Below, piece after piece: positions 54,332-62,796 of a stretch of DNA of 64,000 bases. Location: NCBI GenBank assembly GCA_963931635.1, contig OZ007034.1:2542001-2606000 (forward strand). The letters are read 5' to 3'. Position numbers and translations under genes: made by a program. This DNA comes from Caccoplasma sp905210875 (GTDB lineage: Bacteria; Bacteroidota; Bacteroidia; Bacteroidales; UBA11471). The notes below the pieces were generated by a model, which worked only from the letters and a program-made list of their open reading frames with translations, was not told where the DNA came from and did no database searches. Within the stretch, counting starts at the first letter, position 1, and every line of letters starts with the position of its first letter.

Positions 54332-55645
54332 TTATTCAAAAAGATTACGGCTGAGAGATTGCAAGGCCCGCTGCTTGTCTTCGGCCTTTACCAGGAAAGA
54401 AATGTTATAGTTGCTGCCTCCATATGAAACCATACGCACGGGAATGTCTTTCATGGCAGCCATTGCATTCGACTCAAAACCGATGTTTTTCCATTCCAGG
54501 TCACCGACGACACAGATGATAACCATGTTTTCATCGACGGTCACCGTTCCAAATTTTTTAAGGTCATCAAGTATTTCGGTCAGATGTTTGGTATTGTCAA
54601 TAGTCACCGACACACCCACCTCCGAGGTGGTAACCATATCGATGGCGGTCTGATAACTTTCAAAGATTTCAAATACCTTGCGCAGGAAACCATAGGCCAG
54701 CAACATACGGCCCGACTTGATTTTAATCGCAGTGATACCATCTTTCGCAGCCACTGCTTTTATACGGCCCGATTCGGAGGTTCCGCAAATCATTGTTCCG
54801 GGAGCTTCGGGTTCCATCGTGTTGAGCAGACGCACGGGAATGCGGTTGAGCTTGGCAGGAAGTATGCAGGTGGGGTGCAGAATCTTCGCTCCGAAATAGG
54901 CTAACTCGGCAGCCTCTTCAAAGTTGAGCGTACGCACAGGTTTGGTACCTTCGACAAATCGGGGGTCGTTGTTGTGCATACCGTCGATGTCGGTCCATAT
55001 CTGTATCTCCTCAGCCTGAATGGCAGCTCCGATGAGCGAGGCAGAATAGTCACTGCCGCCCCGTTGCAAATTGTCGATCTCACCATAGGCATTGCGGCAA
55101 ATAAACCCTTGTGTGATATACATGGGTGCGTCGGGATATTCGGCCAAGCGTTTTTCTAGATTGCTCTTGATATAGGCAGGATCGGGCTCACCGTTCTTGT
55201 CGATACGCATATAATCAAGCGCCGGTATCAAAACCGACTTTACGCCTCTCTCGTTGAGATAAAGATTCATCATTGTTGTCGACATCAATTCTCCCTGTGC
55301 AAGTATCACCTTCTCTTCAAACATGGTGAAGAGGTCTTTGGTGAAGGACCGCATGGTGTCAAAATTGGTCTTTACAGCATCGATGGCCTGTTGTTTGTAG
55401 GCTTCTGTATCAAATAATTCATTGATAACCTGTTGATATTTCCGCTCCAAAGCATTAATTACCTCATTAGCGCCATCGGGATTCTTTTTATAAAGGTAAT
55501 CCGAAATTTCCACCAACGTGTTGGTTGTACCCGACATCGCCGAAAGGACAACAATTTTCTGATTGCCATCGCATATCAAGCCGGCTACATTTTTCATGCG
55601 TTGTGCCGACCCAACTGACGTTCCACCGAATTTTAATACTTTCAT
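54332..55645 (-). CDS. lysC: Aspartate kinase (monofunctional)
   Basis: First step of the aspartate family, phosphorylating aspartate. 437 residues. Kinase fold: MKVLKFGGTSVGSAQRM, GGSDYSASLIGAA, WTDIDGMHNNDPR. Two C-terminal ACT domains for amino-acid feedback (about 300-437): AVAAKDGITAIKIKS, VTTSEVGVSVTIDN, VRMVSYGGSNYNISFLV. No homoserine dehydrogenase fusion. A -7 box lies 45 bases before its start. It is followed by a hairpin and lysA. Confidence 0.95.
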   Translation of the reverse strand: MKVLKFGGTSVGSAQRMKNVAGLICDGNQKIVVLSAMSGTTNTLVEISDYLYKKNPDGANEVINALERKYQQVINELFDTEAYKQQAIDAVKTNFDTMRSFTKDLFTMFEEKVILAQGELMSTTMMNLYLNERGVKSVLIPALDYMRIDKNGEPDPAYIKSNLEKRLAEYPDAPMYITQGFICRNAYGEIDNLQRGGSDYSASLIGAAIQAEEIQIWTDIDGMHNNDPRFVEGTKPVRTLNFEEAAELAYFGAKILHPTCILPAKLNRIPVRLLNTMEPEAPGTMICGTSESGRIKAVAAKDGITAIKIKSGRMLLAYGFLRKVFEIFESYQTAIDMVTTSEVGVSVTIDNTKHLTEILDDLKKFGTVTVDENMVIICVVGDLEWKNIGFESNAMAAMKDIPVRMVSYGGSNYNISFLVKAEDKQRALQSLSRNLFE

Positions 55646-55689
55646 CTCTTATTTCATGTTTAATTATTTCTGTTTTAAATCAAGCACTG

Positions 55690-55697
55690 CAAAGATA
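55690..55697 (-). promoter_or_regulatory. -7 box of lysC
   Basis: The minus strand reads TATCTTTG (TAnnTTTG), 45 bases before the lysC ATG. No exact -33 TTTG. No lysine riboswitch is visible; the leader is too short. Confidence 0.5.
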
Positions 55698-55729
55698 TAA
55701 CGATTTATCATAAAAACCGCAATCAGACA

Positions 55730-56425
55730 TTACTTTGTTGTAGGTATGGTATCGGTTATATCGGTTATCTGCTTTTCATTACAAAGTAATACCCTCCCGG
55801 GAAACTCTTTGACCAGATAATGATTGTGCGTAGTCATGACAACGGCTGTTCCTTCATTACAAATTTCATGCAGGAGCGCGACAATCTGCTTACCGGTTTG
55901 AGGGTCGAGGTTTCCCGTAGGCTCATCGGCCAATATGATCTGTGGAGAATTAAGTAAAGCCCGAGCTATGACTATACGCTGCTGTTCACCACCCGATAGC
56001 TCATGAGGCATACGGTAGGCTTTGTTTTCCATACCTACCTTACGTAATATGTTTTCTATGCGCTCGGCTATCTCTTTTTTGTCTTTCCAACCGGTAGCTC
56101 GCAACACAAATTCCAAATTTTTCTGCACGGAGCGATCGGTAAGTAACTGAAAGTCCTGAAAGACAATGCCCAATCTTCGACGCAAAGAGGGGATAGAACG
56201 GCGGCGTATTTTACGCATGTTCAGGTCAAACACCGTGGCCTCGCCTTTTTGTATGGGGACCTCGGCATAAATGGTTTTCAGCAGGGTGCTTTTACCACTT
56301 CCCACCCGACCTATAAGATAGACAAATTCGCCACTGTACAACTCAAAATCGGCCTTTTGCAGCACAACTTGCTCGTTGCGACAGATTTCCACTTGATGGT
56401 AATTTATGAGTTGTTGTCTTTCCAT
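55730..56425 (-). CDS. ftsE: FtsE-like ABC ATPase
   Basis: A 231-residue ABC protein. Walker A GRVGSGKSTLL (about 38-48), Q-loop VFQDFQLL, signature LSGGEQQRIVIARALL, Walker B ILADEPTGNLD, H-loop TTHNHYLV. The DRSVQKNLEF segment fits FtsE rather than general exporters. FtsE pairs with FtsX at the septum to trigger peptidoglycan hydrolases. No ftsX lies here. It sits 10 bases after hisIE, so it may be co-transcribed with histidine genes. A lipoprotein-release (LolD-like) ATPase is a less likely alternative. Confidence 0.85.
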   Translation of the reverse strand: MERQQLINYHQVEICRNEQVVLQKADFELYSGEFVYLIGRVGSGKSTLLKTIYAEVPIQKGEATVFDLNMRKIRRRSIPSLRRRLGIVFQDFQLLTDRSVQKNLEFVLRATGWKDKKEIAERIENILRKVGMENKAYRMPHELSGGEQQRIVIARALLNSPQIILADEPTGNLDPQTGKQIVALLHEICNEGTAVVMTTHNHYLVKEFPGRVLLCNEKQITDITDTIPTTK

Positions 56426-56434
56426 AATGACAGT

Positions 56435-57031
56435 TTATTCTTTGTGGCGTTTTTTTAATTCCCTGGCCAAATCTTCCATGCGTAGCCCTTTGGAGGTAAG
56501 CAACACTATCAGATGGTATATGAGGTCGGAGGCCTCGTAAATAAAGCCTTCGCGCGTACCGTTAGTAGCCTCTATGACCGTCTCAACAGCCTCCTCTCCC
56601 ACTTTCTGGGCCATGCGGTTTACTCCTTTCTTAAAAAGCGACGTCGTATAAGAGCCGTCGGGCATCTCGGCCTTACGGCGGTCGATGAAGTCTTGCAGAT
56701 ACTGTATGAAGTAAAAATCGGCATCGTTTTTCTCATTGAAACAAGTATCACTACCCGTGTGACATACCGGACCCATGGGGTTAGCCTTTATCAGAAGTGT
56801 GTCGGCATCGCAATCGACCAGAATAGAGCAAACATTCAAGAAATGGCCACTCTCCTCGCCTTTGGTCCACAGGCGGTTCTTGGTACGACTAAAAAAGGTT
56901 ACTTTACCTATTTCCAAGGTTTTATCATAGGCTTCTTTATTCATAAACCCCAACATCAAGACCTTACCTGTGCAGTTGTCCTGAACAATAGCGGGAATAA
57001 GTCCGCCCATCTTGTCAAAATCGAGTTTCAT
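56435..57031 (-). CDS. hisIE: Bifunctional HisIE (phosphoribosyl-AMP cyclohydrolase / ATP pyrophosphatase)
   Basis: Catalyses the second and third steps of histidine synthesis. 198 residues. HisI domain (about 1-105): LIPAIVQDNCTGKVLMLGFMNKEAY, LWTKGEESGHFLNV, DCDADTLLI, PVCHTGSDTCF with zinc cysteines. HisE domain (about 110-198): TTSLFKKGVNRMAQKVGEEAVETVIEA and LIYHLIVLL. 13 bases after hisF; same operon. Confidence 0.95.
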   Translation of the reverse strand: MKLDFDKMGGLIPAIVQDNCTGKVLMLGFMNKEAYDKTLEIGKVTFFSRTKNRLWTKGEESGHFLNVCSILVDCDADTLLIKANPMGPVCHTGSDTCFNEKNDADFYFIQYLQDFIDRRKAEMPDGSYTTSLFKKGVNRMAQKVGEEAVETVIEATNGTREGFIYEASDLIYHLIVLLTSKGLRMEDLARELKKRHKE

Positions 57032-57044
57032 ATCTTTTTCAGTA

Positions 57045-57800
57045 TTATATTCTTACACAAATATTTTCTTTTGCGAGATAGTCTTTCAAGGCAGGAATGG
57101 GAATTTCACCAAAATGAAAAACACTGGCCGCCAAAGCGGCATCAGCCTTTCCGAGAAGAAAAGCATCGCGGAAATGTTCTTTGGCTCCGGCACCGCCCGA
57201 GGCAATAACGGGAATATCGAGCAGGTCGTGCAAACGGGCAAGGGCGTCATTGGCATATCCGGTCTTCACGCCGTCGTGGGTCATGCTGGTAAAGAGTATC
57301 TCACCGGCACCTCGCTCTTGCGCCTCACGAGCCCACGAGAAAAGTTCTTTTTCGGTGGGGATACGCCCACCGCTACGATAGCAACGCCAATGCCCGTCTT
57401 CGAGACAAGCATCTATGGCTACGACACATACCTGCGAGCCAAAATGCTTTGCAATCTCTTCGATAAGAGCCGGATTTTTCAAGGCCGACGAGTTGATAGA
57501 TACCTTATCAGCTCCGGCATTCAACAGACGGTCTACATCGTTCATCTCGTTAATACCCCCACCCACAGTAAAGGGTATACTCACATGAGCAGCCACACGA
57601 CGCACCAAGTCGGTAAATGTTTTGCGCCCTTCATACGATGCCGTGATATCAAGATACACCAATTCATCGGCACCTTGTTCACTATAGGCACGACCCAATT
57701 CTACGGGATCTCCGGCGTCTCTGAAATTGACAAAATTTACTCCTTTGACGGTTTTTCCATCTTTTACGTCAAGACAGGGAATTATTCGTTTTGCTAACAT
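57045..57800 (-). CDS. hisF: Imidazole glycerol phosphate synthase cyclase HisF
   Basis: A 251-residue (beta/alpha)8 barrel: LAKRIIPCLDVKDGKTVKGVNFV, PFTVGGGINEMNDV, KVSINSSAL, EILFTSMTHDGVKTGY, PVIASGGAGAKEHF. Both catalytic aspartates are present (in CLDV and MTHDG). It works with HisH, but hisH is four genes upstream here, with hisA and a BNR lipoprotein between. A candidate -7 box lies about 109 bases before it. Confidence 0.96.
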   Translation of the reverse strand: MLAKRIIPCLDVKDGKTVKGVNFVNFRDAGDPVELGRAYSEQGADELVYLDITASYEGRKTFTDLVRRVAAHVSIPFTVGGGINEMNDVDRLLNAGADKVSINSSALKNPALIEEIAKHFGSQVCVVAIDACLEDGHWRCYRSGGRIPTEKELFSWAREAQERGAGEILFTSMTHDGVKTGYANDALARLHDLLDIPVIASGGAGAKEHFRDAFLLGKADAALAASVFHFGEIPIPALKDYLAKENICVRI

Positions 57801-57908
57801 ACTCTTTCTACCTAAGACTTAACTTTGGCAGGTTATTTATAATATTTCTGACAAGATTTTGATATTTTTCAATACCACATCTCTATCAAATTTTATCAAA
57901 GTCTGAGG

Positions 57909-57916
57909 CAAAATTA
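57909..57916 (-). promoter_or_regulatory. Candidate -7 box before hisF
   Basis: The minus strand reads TAATTTTG (TAnnTTTG) in the 206-base gap after the BNR gene. No -33 TTTG at the expected distance, so confidence is low. Confidence 0.35.
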
Positions 57917-58006
57917 CAATTTCTTTTTTGTTTTGCCATATTCCGAAAGGGAAATACCATTATCACGCTGCAAAGGATTTCCTTTCATGGGTAGGACTGG
58001 CATTAC

Positions 58007-59149
58007 CTACAAGGCGTCTTCTGGAGACAAGACAAGTGGAATCTTTTCTACCGGCCACACGCCATCGACAATCGGATAAGTTACCAAGCTATCGGGATCG
58101 ACTACAACGTGTTTGATACGCTTGCGATGCCATGTATAGACAATGTGCACCAAGCCATCGGCAGTCTGAATAATCGATGGATAAGAATATTGCTGGCCCT
58201 CACGATTGGAATAATCGAGCACCAGAGCCGCTTCCCAGTTACGACCATCACGACTGACAGCCAGATTGATAACTCCACGTCCCTTGTGCCCTAAGTTTTT
58301 TTGGTCTCTGGTTGAATGATTATAGATAAGAAGATGTCGTCCATCTTTCAACGTTACGGCATCAATACCCGAATTGTTATTGGGTAATTCGGTATCGGTC
58401 ATCTCAGTCCACGTCTTGCCACCATCATAAGACCACGTTTCTACAATGAATTGATTATCACCCTTGCCGTCGGAACGACAAAGCATTTGCAATGTATCGC
58501 CACCATGTTGCAGGAAAGTGGGCTGTATGGCTGCGGTCTCCCTCCCGTCGTTAAGCGGACCTATAAACTCCCAGGTTTTTCCTCCGTCGGTGCTGCGTTC
58601 AACGTGCGCACGCCAGCCGTTACTTTCGTCGCTCGACCCGGCAATCAGTGTGCCATCGGCCAATTCTATGGGTTTATTTTTAATGGGGCCAAGCAACGGC
58701 AACTTTATACGATGTGGATTACTCCATGTATTACCATTATCAGAAGATGTTATATATTCACCCCACCACTCCCTGGGATTTGGGCCAACTTTATAATAAA
58801 GCATAAGGTCTTTACCCTTAGGCTGAAATATAACGGGATTCCATGTCGGGTAACGCAGTGTATCATTCTGAATGCCGGTAGCCACACTACGAGGTGCCGA
58901 CCACTCTCCCCCGGGAGTTTTCCGCTGCAAACGTATCTCCACATCGGGGTGACGTTCATACGTACCCCCGAAATAGGTAGCCAGCAAATCTCCGTTTTCC
59001 AATTCAACAAGGGTTACTGAATGGCACGACGGGAAATTGGCCTGGTCATACAAGAATTCCTCCGAGACGATACCATCTCTATGCTCATGAGAGGAGGAGC
59101 AACTCAATAATAGTAAAAATAATAGCGGTGACAATAGTGTGTTTTTCAT
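58007..59149 (-). CDS. Sialidase-like BNR-repeat lipoprotein inside the histidine operon
   Basis: The ATG at 59149 gives lipobox LLLLSC with cysteine at about 17 and a 380-residue mature lipoprotein; the upstream frame to 59254 is inside hisA. Asp-box repeats mark a six-bladed propeller: SDNGNTW, STDGGKTW, SYDGGKTW, SRDGRNW. FGGTYERHPDVEIRLQR near the N-terminus carries an arginine in the place of the sialidase FRIP motif, and YPSIIQTADGLVHIVYTWHR follows near the end. The exo-sialidase-like group includes enzymes with other substrates, and pectin genes are nearby, so substrate is open. Sits 16 bases after hisA, before hisF. Not a histidine enzyme. Confidence 0.75.
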   Translation of the reverse strand: MKNTLLSPLLFLLLLSCSSSHEHRDGIVSEEFLYDQANFPSCHSVTLVELENGDLLATYFGGTYERHPDVEIRLQRKTPGGEWSAPRSVATGIQNDTLRYPTWNPVIFQPKGKDLMLYYKVGPNPREWWGEYITSSDNGNTWSNPHRIKLPLLGPIKNKPIELADGTLIAGSSDESNGWRAHVERSTDGGKTWEFIGPLNDGRETAAIQPTFLQHGGDTLQMLCRSDGKGDNQFIVETWSYDGGKTWTEMTDTELPNNNSGIDAVTLKDGRHLLIYNHSTRDQKNLGHKGRGVINLAVSRDGRNWEAALVLDYSNREGQQYSYPSIIQTADGLVHIVYTWHRKRIKHVVVDPDSLVTYPIVDGVWPVEKIPLVLSPEDAL

Positions 59150-59165
59150 TTTCAATAGTATTATG

Positions 59166-59888
59166 TTAGTATAAAAATTGTCGTAAATCATGCAGGGATA
59201 TACGTCCTTCATAAATGGCTTTCCCGAAAATGACCCCCTGCACACCGGCCTCATCGAGCGATTCTATATCCTCGATGTTACTTACACCTCCACTGGCAAT
59301 AAGATATATCCCGGGCAATTTCTGCAACATCTCAACATAAAGGTCGAGCGATGGGCCCTGCAACATACCGTCTTGGGCAATGTCGGTAGTAATTACTTTT
59401 GTAATGCCTTTTTCCTGATAAGCAGCAACAAACGTAAACAAATCATATTCCGAGGCTTCAAGCCATCCTCCGACTGCAATTTTCTTCTCTTTCACATCAG
59501 CTCCGAGTATGATGCGTTCGGGACCGTAACGGGTAATCCATGCCTCAAAAGTTGCCGGGCTCTTTACGGCAATGCTTCCACCCGTTACTATCTGAGCTCC
59601 ACAATCAAAAGCTATTTTCAGATCTTCGTCACTTTTGAGACCGCCGCCGAAGTCAATGGTCAGCGACGTGTGTGTGGCAAGATTTTCAAGGGTTTTGTAA
59701 TTGACTATGTGGTGAGCCTTTGCGCCGTCGAGGTCGACAACATGCAATCGCCGCAAGCCATTATCCTCAAAAACCTTGGCTATTTCGAGAGGGTTTTCGT
59801 TGTAAACCTTCTTGCTAGTGTAGTCGCCTTGCGCAAGTCGCACACACTTTCCGTCGATGATATCTATGGCGGGAATAAGTTCTATCAT
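59166..59888 (-). CDS. hisA: ProFAR isomerase HisA
   Basis: A 240-residue (beta/alpha)8 barrel that isomerises ProFAR to PRFAR. IELIPAIDIIDGKCVRLAQGDY, VDLDGAKAHHIVN, IDFGGGLKSDEDLKIAF, ITTDIAQDGMLQGPSLDLY and IASGGVSN. Both catalytic aspartates are present (AIDI and DIAQDG). 3 bases after hisH. Same transcription unit as purU-hisH. Confidence 0.95.
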   Translation of the reverse strand: MIELIPAIDIIDGKCVRLAQGDYTSKKVYNENPLEIAKVFEDNGLRRLHVVDLDGAKAHHIVNYKTLENLATHTSLTIDFGGGLKSDEDLKIAFDCGAQIVTGGSIAVKSPATFEAWITRYGPERIILGADVKEKKIAVGGWLEASEYDLFTFVAAYQEKGITKVITTDIAQDGMLQGPSLDLYVEMLQKLPGIYLIASGGVSNIEDIESLDEAGVQGVIFGKAIYEGRISLHDLRQFLY

Positions 59889-59891
59889 GGG

Positions 59892-60485
59892 TCAAAGCGA
59901 TAAAAAGTGGTTGAATATCTCTTCGCCTATCGTACCACTCTTTTCTATATGAAACTGTGTAGCGTAGAAATTGTCGCGATGCAATGCCGCACTGAATGGT
60001 TGTATATATTCGGTTACAGCTGTTGTATAACGAGAAAGTGGGGCATAATAACTATGCACAAAATAAACATATTGTTCTTCAAGCCGAGCAGGGAACATCT
60101 GTGTGTCGACCCGGCTCACGGTATTCCATCCCATATGTGGTACTTTCTGTTCCCGATTCTCAGGGCAGAAGCGTTTTACGTCGACATCATTGAATATTCC
60201 AAGACAATCGACGTCACCCTCTTCAGAGTGACGACACATGAGTTGCATGCCGATGCAGATACCCAACACGGGTTGTTTCAAGTCGCAAATGAGACGGTCC
60301 AAACCATGAGCCCGTAAGTAGGCCATAGTGGTTGCGGCCTCTCCCACTCCCGGAAATATGACTTTATCGGCAGCCATGAGCGTCTCTTTGTCGTCGGTAA
60401 GTAAAGGGGTAACCCCTACACGACGCAGAGCACAGTCGACCGAATAGATATTGCCTGCATTGTATTTGACGATTGCTACCTGCAT
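59892..60485 (-). CDS. hisH: Imidazole glycerol phosphate synthase glutaminase HisH
   Basis: A 197-residue class I amidotransferase supplying ammonia to HisF. VAIVKYNAGNIYSVDCALRRVG, VIFPGVGEAATTMAYL, catalytic Cys in VLGICIGMQLM, and the C-terminal His-Glu pair in FHIEKSG. The usual FHPEKSG has proline where isoleucine stands here; the catalytic H and E remain. 2 bases after the purU stop. Confidence 0.93.
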   Translation of the reverse strand: MQVAIVKYNAGNIYSVDCALRRVGVTPLLTDDKETLMAADKVIFPGVGEAATTMAYLRAHGLDRLICDLKQPVLGICIGMQLMCRHSEEGDVDCLGIFNDVDVKRFCPENREQKVPHMGWNTVSRVDTQMFPARLEEQYVYFVHSYYAPLSRYTTAVTEYIQPFSAALHRDNFYATQFHIEKSGTIGEEIFNHFLSL

Positions 60486-60487
60486 GG

Positions 60488-61366
60488 TTAGAAGACAACG
60501 GTTTTGTTCTGATATACCAATATTTTTCTTTCGATATGTTTTTCCACAGCGCGAGACAATACGATTTTCTCCAAATCACGGCCTTTGCGTATGAGGCTGG
60601 CCACCGGGTCTTTGTGCGATATGCGGGTAATGTCCTGCTCGATAATGGGACCGGCATCGAGATCGCTTGTTACATAATGACTAGTTGCTCCAATCAATTT
60701 CACACCCCGCTCAAAGGCTGCATGGTAAGGCTTGGCGCCAATAAAGGCAGGCAGGAACGAATGGTGTATGTTAATGATACGGTTGGGATACTCGCTGATA
60801 AACTCAGGTGAGACAATCTGCATATATCGCGCCAAGACAATAAACTCAATGTTATATTCTTTCAGCAAAGCCAACTCGGCTGCTTCCTGCTCGGCCTTGT
60901 TTTCCTTGGTAATGGGGAAATATCTGTAATCGATACCAAATCGTTTGGCGGCGATTTCCATATCGGGGTGGTTGCTCACGATAAGAGGTATCTCTACTTC
61001 CCACTCACCAGCTGTGTAACGGGCCAACAGGTCGTATAGACAATGTGACATTTTCGACACAAAAATAGCCATGCGAGGCACTCTATCACTAAAATAGAGA
61101 CTGAAGTTGATATCGTATTTCTGAGCACAAAGAGTATGAAAGTAGGCATCAATTTTATCTTCGGGTATGATAAACTGACTCAAATCCCACTCTATACGCA
61201 TAAAGAAAATACGATTCTCCCGGTCAACATACTGGTCAAGATAGAGAATGTTTCCGCCGTTGATGTTGATGAAATCGGTTACTACTGCCACAATACCCGA
61301 CTGATCGGGACAGTGCATCAAAAGTATGGCATTTTTACTCGGTTTCTGCGGTATCGATTTTGTCAT
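60488..61366 (-). CDS. purU: Formyltetrahydrofolate deformylase PurU
   Basis: Releases formate from 10-formyl-THF to balance one-carbon units. 292 residues: N-terminal ACT domain (about 12-90; ILLMHCPDQSGIVAVVTDFI, DQYVDRENRIFFMRIEW), then the formyltransferase domain with RMAIFVSKMSHCLYDLL, PLIVSNHPD, ILARYMQIVSPEFI, NIHHSFLPAFIGAKPYHAAFERGVKLIGATSHYVTSDLDAGPII. Catalytic N-H-D triad is present. Head of the unit purU-hisH-hisA-BNR lipoprotein, with a -7 box upstream; adding purU to his genes is uncommon. Confidence 0.93.
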   Translation of the reverse strand: MTKSIPQKPSKNAILLMHCPDQSGIVAVVTDFININGGNILYLDQYVDRENRIFFMRIEWDLSQFIIPEDKIDAYFHTLCAQKYDINFSLYFSDRVPRMAIFVSKMSHCLYDLLARYTAGEWEVEIPLIVSNHPDMEIAAKRFGIDYRYFPITKENKAEQEAAELALLKEYNIEFIVLARYMQIVSPEFISEYPNRIINIHHSFLPAFIGAKPYHAAFERGVKLIGATSHYVTSDLDAGPIIEQDITRISHKDPVASLIRKGRDLEKIVLSRAVEKHIERKILVYQNKTVVF

Positions 61367-61394
61367 ATTTTTTCGTTGTTGATATTTTAGAATA

Positions 61395-61430
61395 CAAAGT
61401 TAACAAAATATCATCACAATATCGAACAAA
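61395..61430 (-). promoter_or_regulatory. Promoter of the purU-hisHA unit
   Basis: The minus strand reads TTTG (61427-61430), 24 bases, then TAACTTTG (61395-61402). The spacing is longer than the typical 19-21, but the -7 box is exact. Start near 61388, leader about 20 bases. Confidence 0.5.
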
Positions 61431-61477
61431 AGTAATTATTTGTTTCGTTATAAAGGCTATTGGCTTCTAAACAAAAA

Positions 61478-61511
61478 AGAGTTCCCGGACAGACAACTGA
61501 CCGGGAACTCT
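61478..61511 (-). terminator. Terminator after the DUF4861 gene
   Basis: An 11-bp stem AGAGTTCCCGG (61478-61488) with CCGGGAACTCT (61501-61511), loop 12, and an A-run at the left gives T's on the minus strand. It ends kduI-kduD-DUF4861 before purU. Confidence 0.85.
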
Positions 61512-61536
61512 TACTTGTCATACAAAGAATATCGGT

Positions 61537-62784
61537 TTATTTAAGTGTTACCTGTAAAGGGTTTCTCTTGGCAACAGCGGCATTCTCTATGTAGGTATTC
61601 CATGCTTCATCGGTTTCGAAGCCATATTTGCTCCAACCCGAGCCCCAGTAATAAACCAGTTCACTACCCGGGGTGTAGTTGATATATGCAAGGAGTTGTC
61701 CATCAGCTCCACCGCGGAGCTGGGTCTTCTCTGGCTCTTGATACATAACGGGTTTTACCTCCGTTACGGCCTCTGGAAATACACAACCCACATAGATGGT
61801 TCCGTTGTTGTTATTGACATTGTCGGTGGGGTCGGCATAAGCCAAATAGCCCTTTTCGGCACTGGCTATGTAGCGACACTCATCGAGCGGGTTGTGAAGT
61901 ACCACACCGGCAACAACTTGTGTAGGCTCTGCCAGATTGTCATAGGTAACCACCGTCTTGTTGAGCTGCGAACCAGCATCAAGTGAAATAACGCGCGTCT
62001 CTACCACTTCTTTTCCTTTGATGTTCTCGGGATTGTAAACGGCTTTTACGGTAAAACGCAACGGACCGTTGTCGAGAATCTCATAAGTTTTGTAGCAATA
62101 GGGATAGACAATTTCGCCATCGACAACCAGTGCGGTAGCACCGCCACCCAGCGTCGGGCCCACTTTGTAGCAGTCGAGACCGTTACCATGATCGACATGG
62201 TAAGATACCGAGCGATACAACTCATCGGCTGCCTGAGGATTGGTCTTTTTCAGTTTGGCAATCTGCTCCATGGTCTCGGGATTGAGTTCCGAGTCATAAC
62301 GGGCTTCAACGACCGGTTCTCTTACCGATTTTACCCATACGTCATAGCCGAATGCCCGTTCGCCAGTAGCTTGCAAAGCCGGGCCATACATACGATAAGC
62401 GGTAAGGTCGTTTTCCCAAGCGATATCGTCTACACGTTCGGGATACTGACGACCGCAGGCAAGTACCTCAACAGCTTCGGGAACACCCTCCTTCACGGTA
62501 TAGACCGAGGTGCCATTGGGGGCTACCGAGGCTTGGAAAATAAGTTTCCCATCATAGGTAACTTGGTAAGGCATCTGTTTTCCCATGGCGTCGAGTACGA
62601 CCACTTGAGCCGTATCGCTGAGTTGCAATTTCGAGGCAATGTCTTTCATACATACCTCTACCATCTCGTTTTGTCGTTCCATTCCGGTAGTATTCGCCAC
62701 GGAAATTTTCATTTCCTTGCTTGCGCACGAAGTAAACAATAATGCGACGAAGGCTCCGAAAAAGAGATTTCTCATTTTTAACAT
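61537..62784 (-). CDS. DUF4861 lipoprotein of the pectin catabolic operon
   Basis: A 415-residue protein (or 412 from ATG at 62775); lipobox FTSC about residue 19. Matches the DUF4861 layout: a beta-rich N-terminal stretch with QMPYQVTYDGKLIFQASV, then VDDIAWENDLTAYRMYGPALQATGERAFGYDVWVKS, SYHVDHGNGLDCYKVGPTLGGGAT, LDAGSQLNKTVVTYDN, ending WGSGWSKYGFETDEAWNTYIEN. Members sit near unsaturated-uronate enzymes. Biochemical role is not established as far as I know. Follows kduD by 12 bases. Confidence 0.82.
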   Translation of the reverse strand: MLKMRNLFFGAFVALLFTSCASKEMKISVANTTGMERQNEMVEVCMKDIASKLQLSDTAQVVVLDAMGKQMPYQVTYDGKLIFQASVAPNGTSVYTVKEGVPEAVEVLACGRQYPERVDDIAWENDLTAYRMYGPALQATGERAFGYDVWVKSVREPVVEARYDSELNPETMEQIAKLKKTNPQAADELYRSVSYHVDHGNGLDCYKVGPTLGGGATALVVDGEIVYPYCYKTYEILDNGPLRFTVKAVYNPENIKGKEVVETRVISLDAGSQLNKTVVTYDNLAEPTQVVAGVVLHNPLDECRYIASAEKGYLAYADPTDNVNNNNGTIYVGCVFPEAVTEVKPVMYQEPEKTQLRGGADGQLLAYINYTPGSELVYYWGSGWSKYGFETDEAWNTYIENAAVAKRNPLQVTLK

Positions 62785-62796
62785 GATCGATCGTCT

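Noticed and set aside
58007..59254. Longer start of the BNR lipoprotein at 59254
   Set aside because: It runs into hisA and lacks a signal peptide at its start; the ATG at 59149 gives a clear lipobox.
59190..59903. 237-codon open frame on the plus strand opposite hisA
   Set aside because: Antisense shadow of a well-conserved gene.
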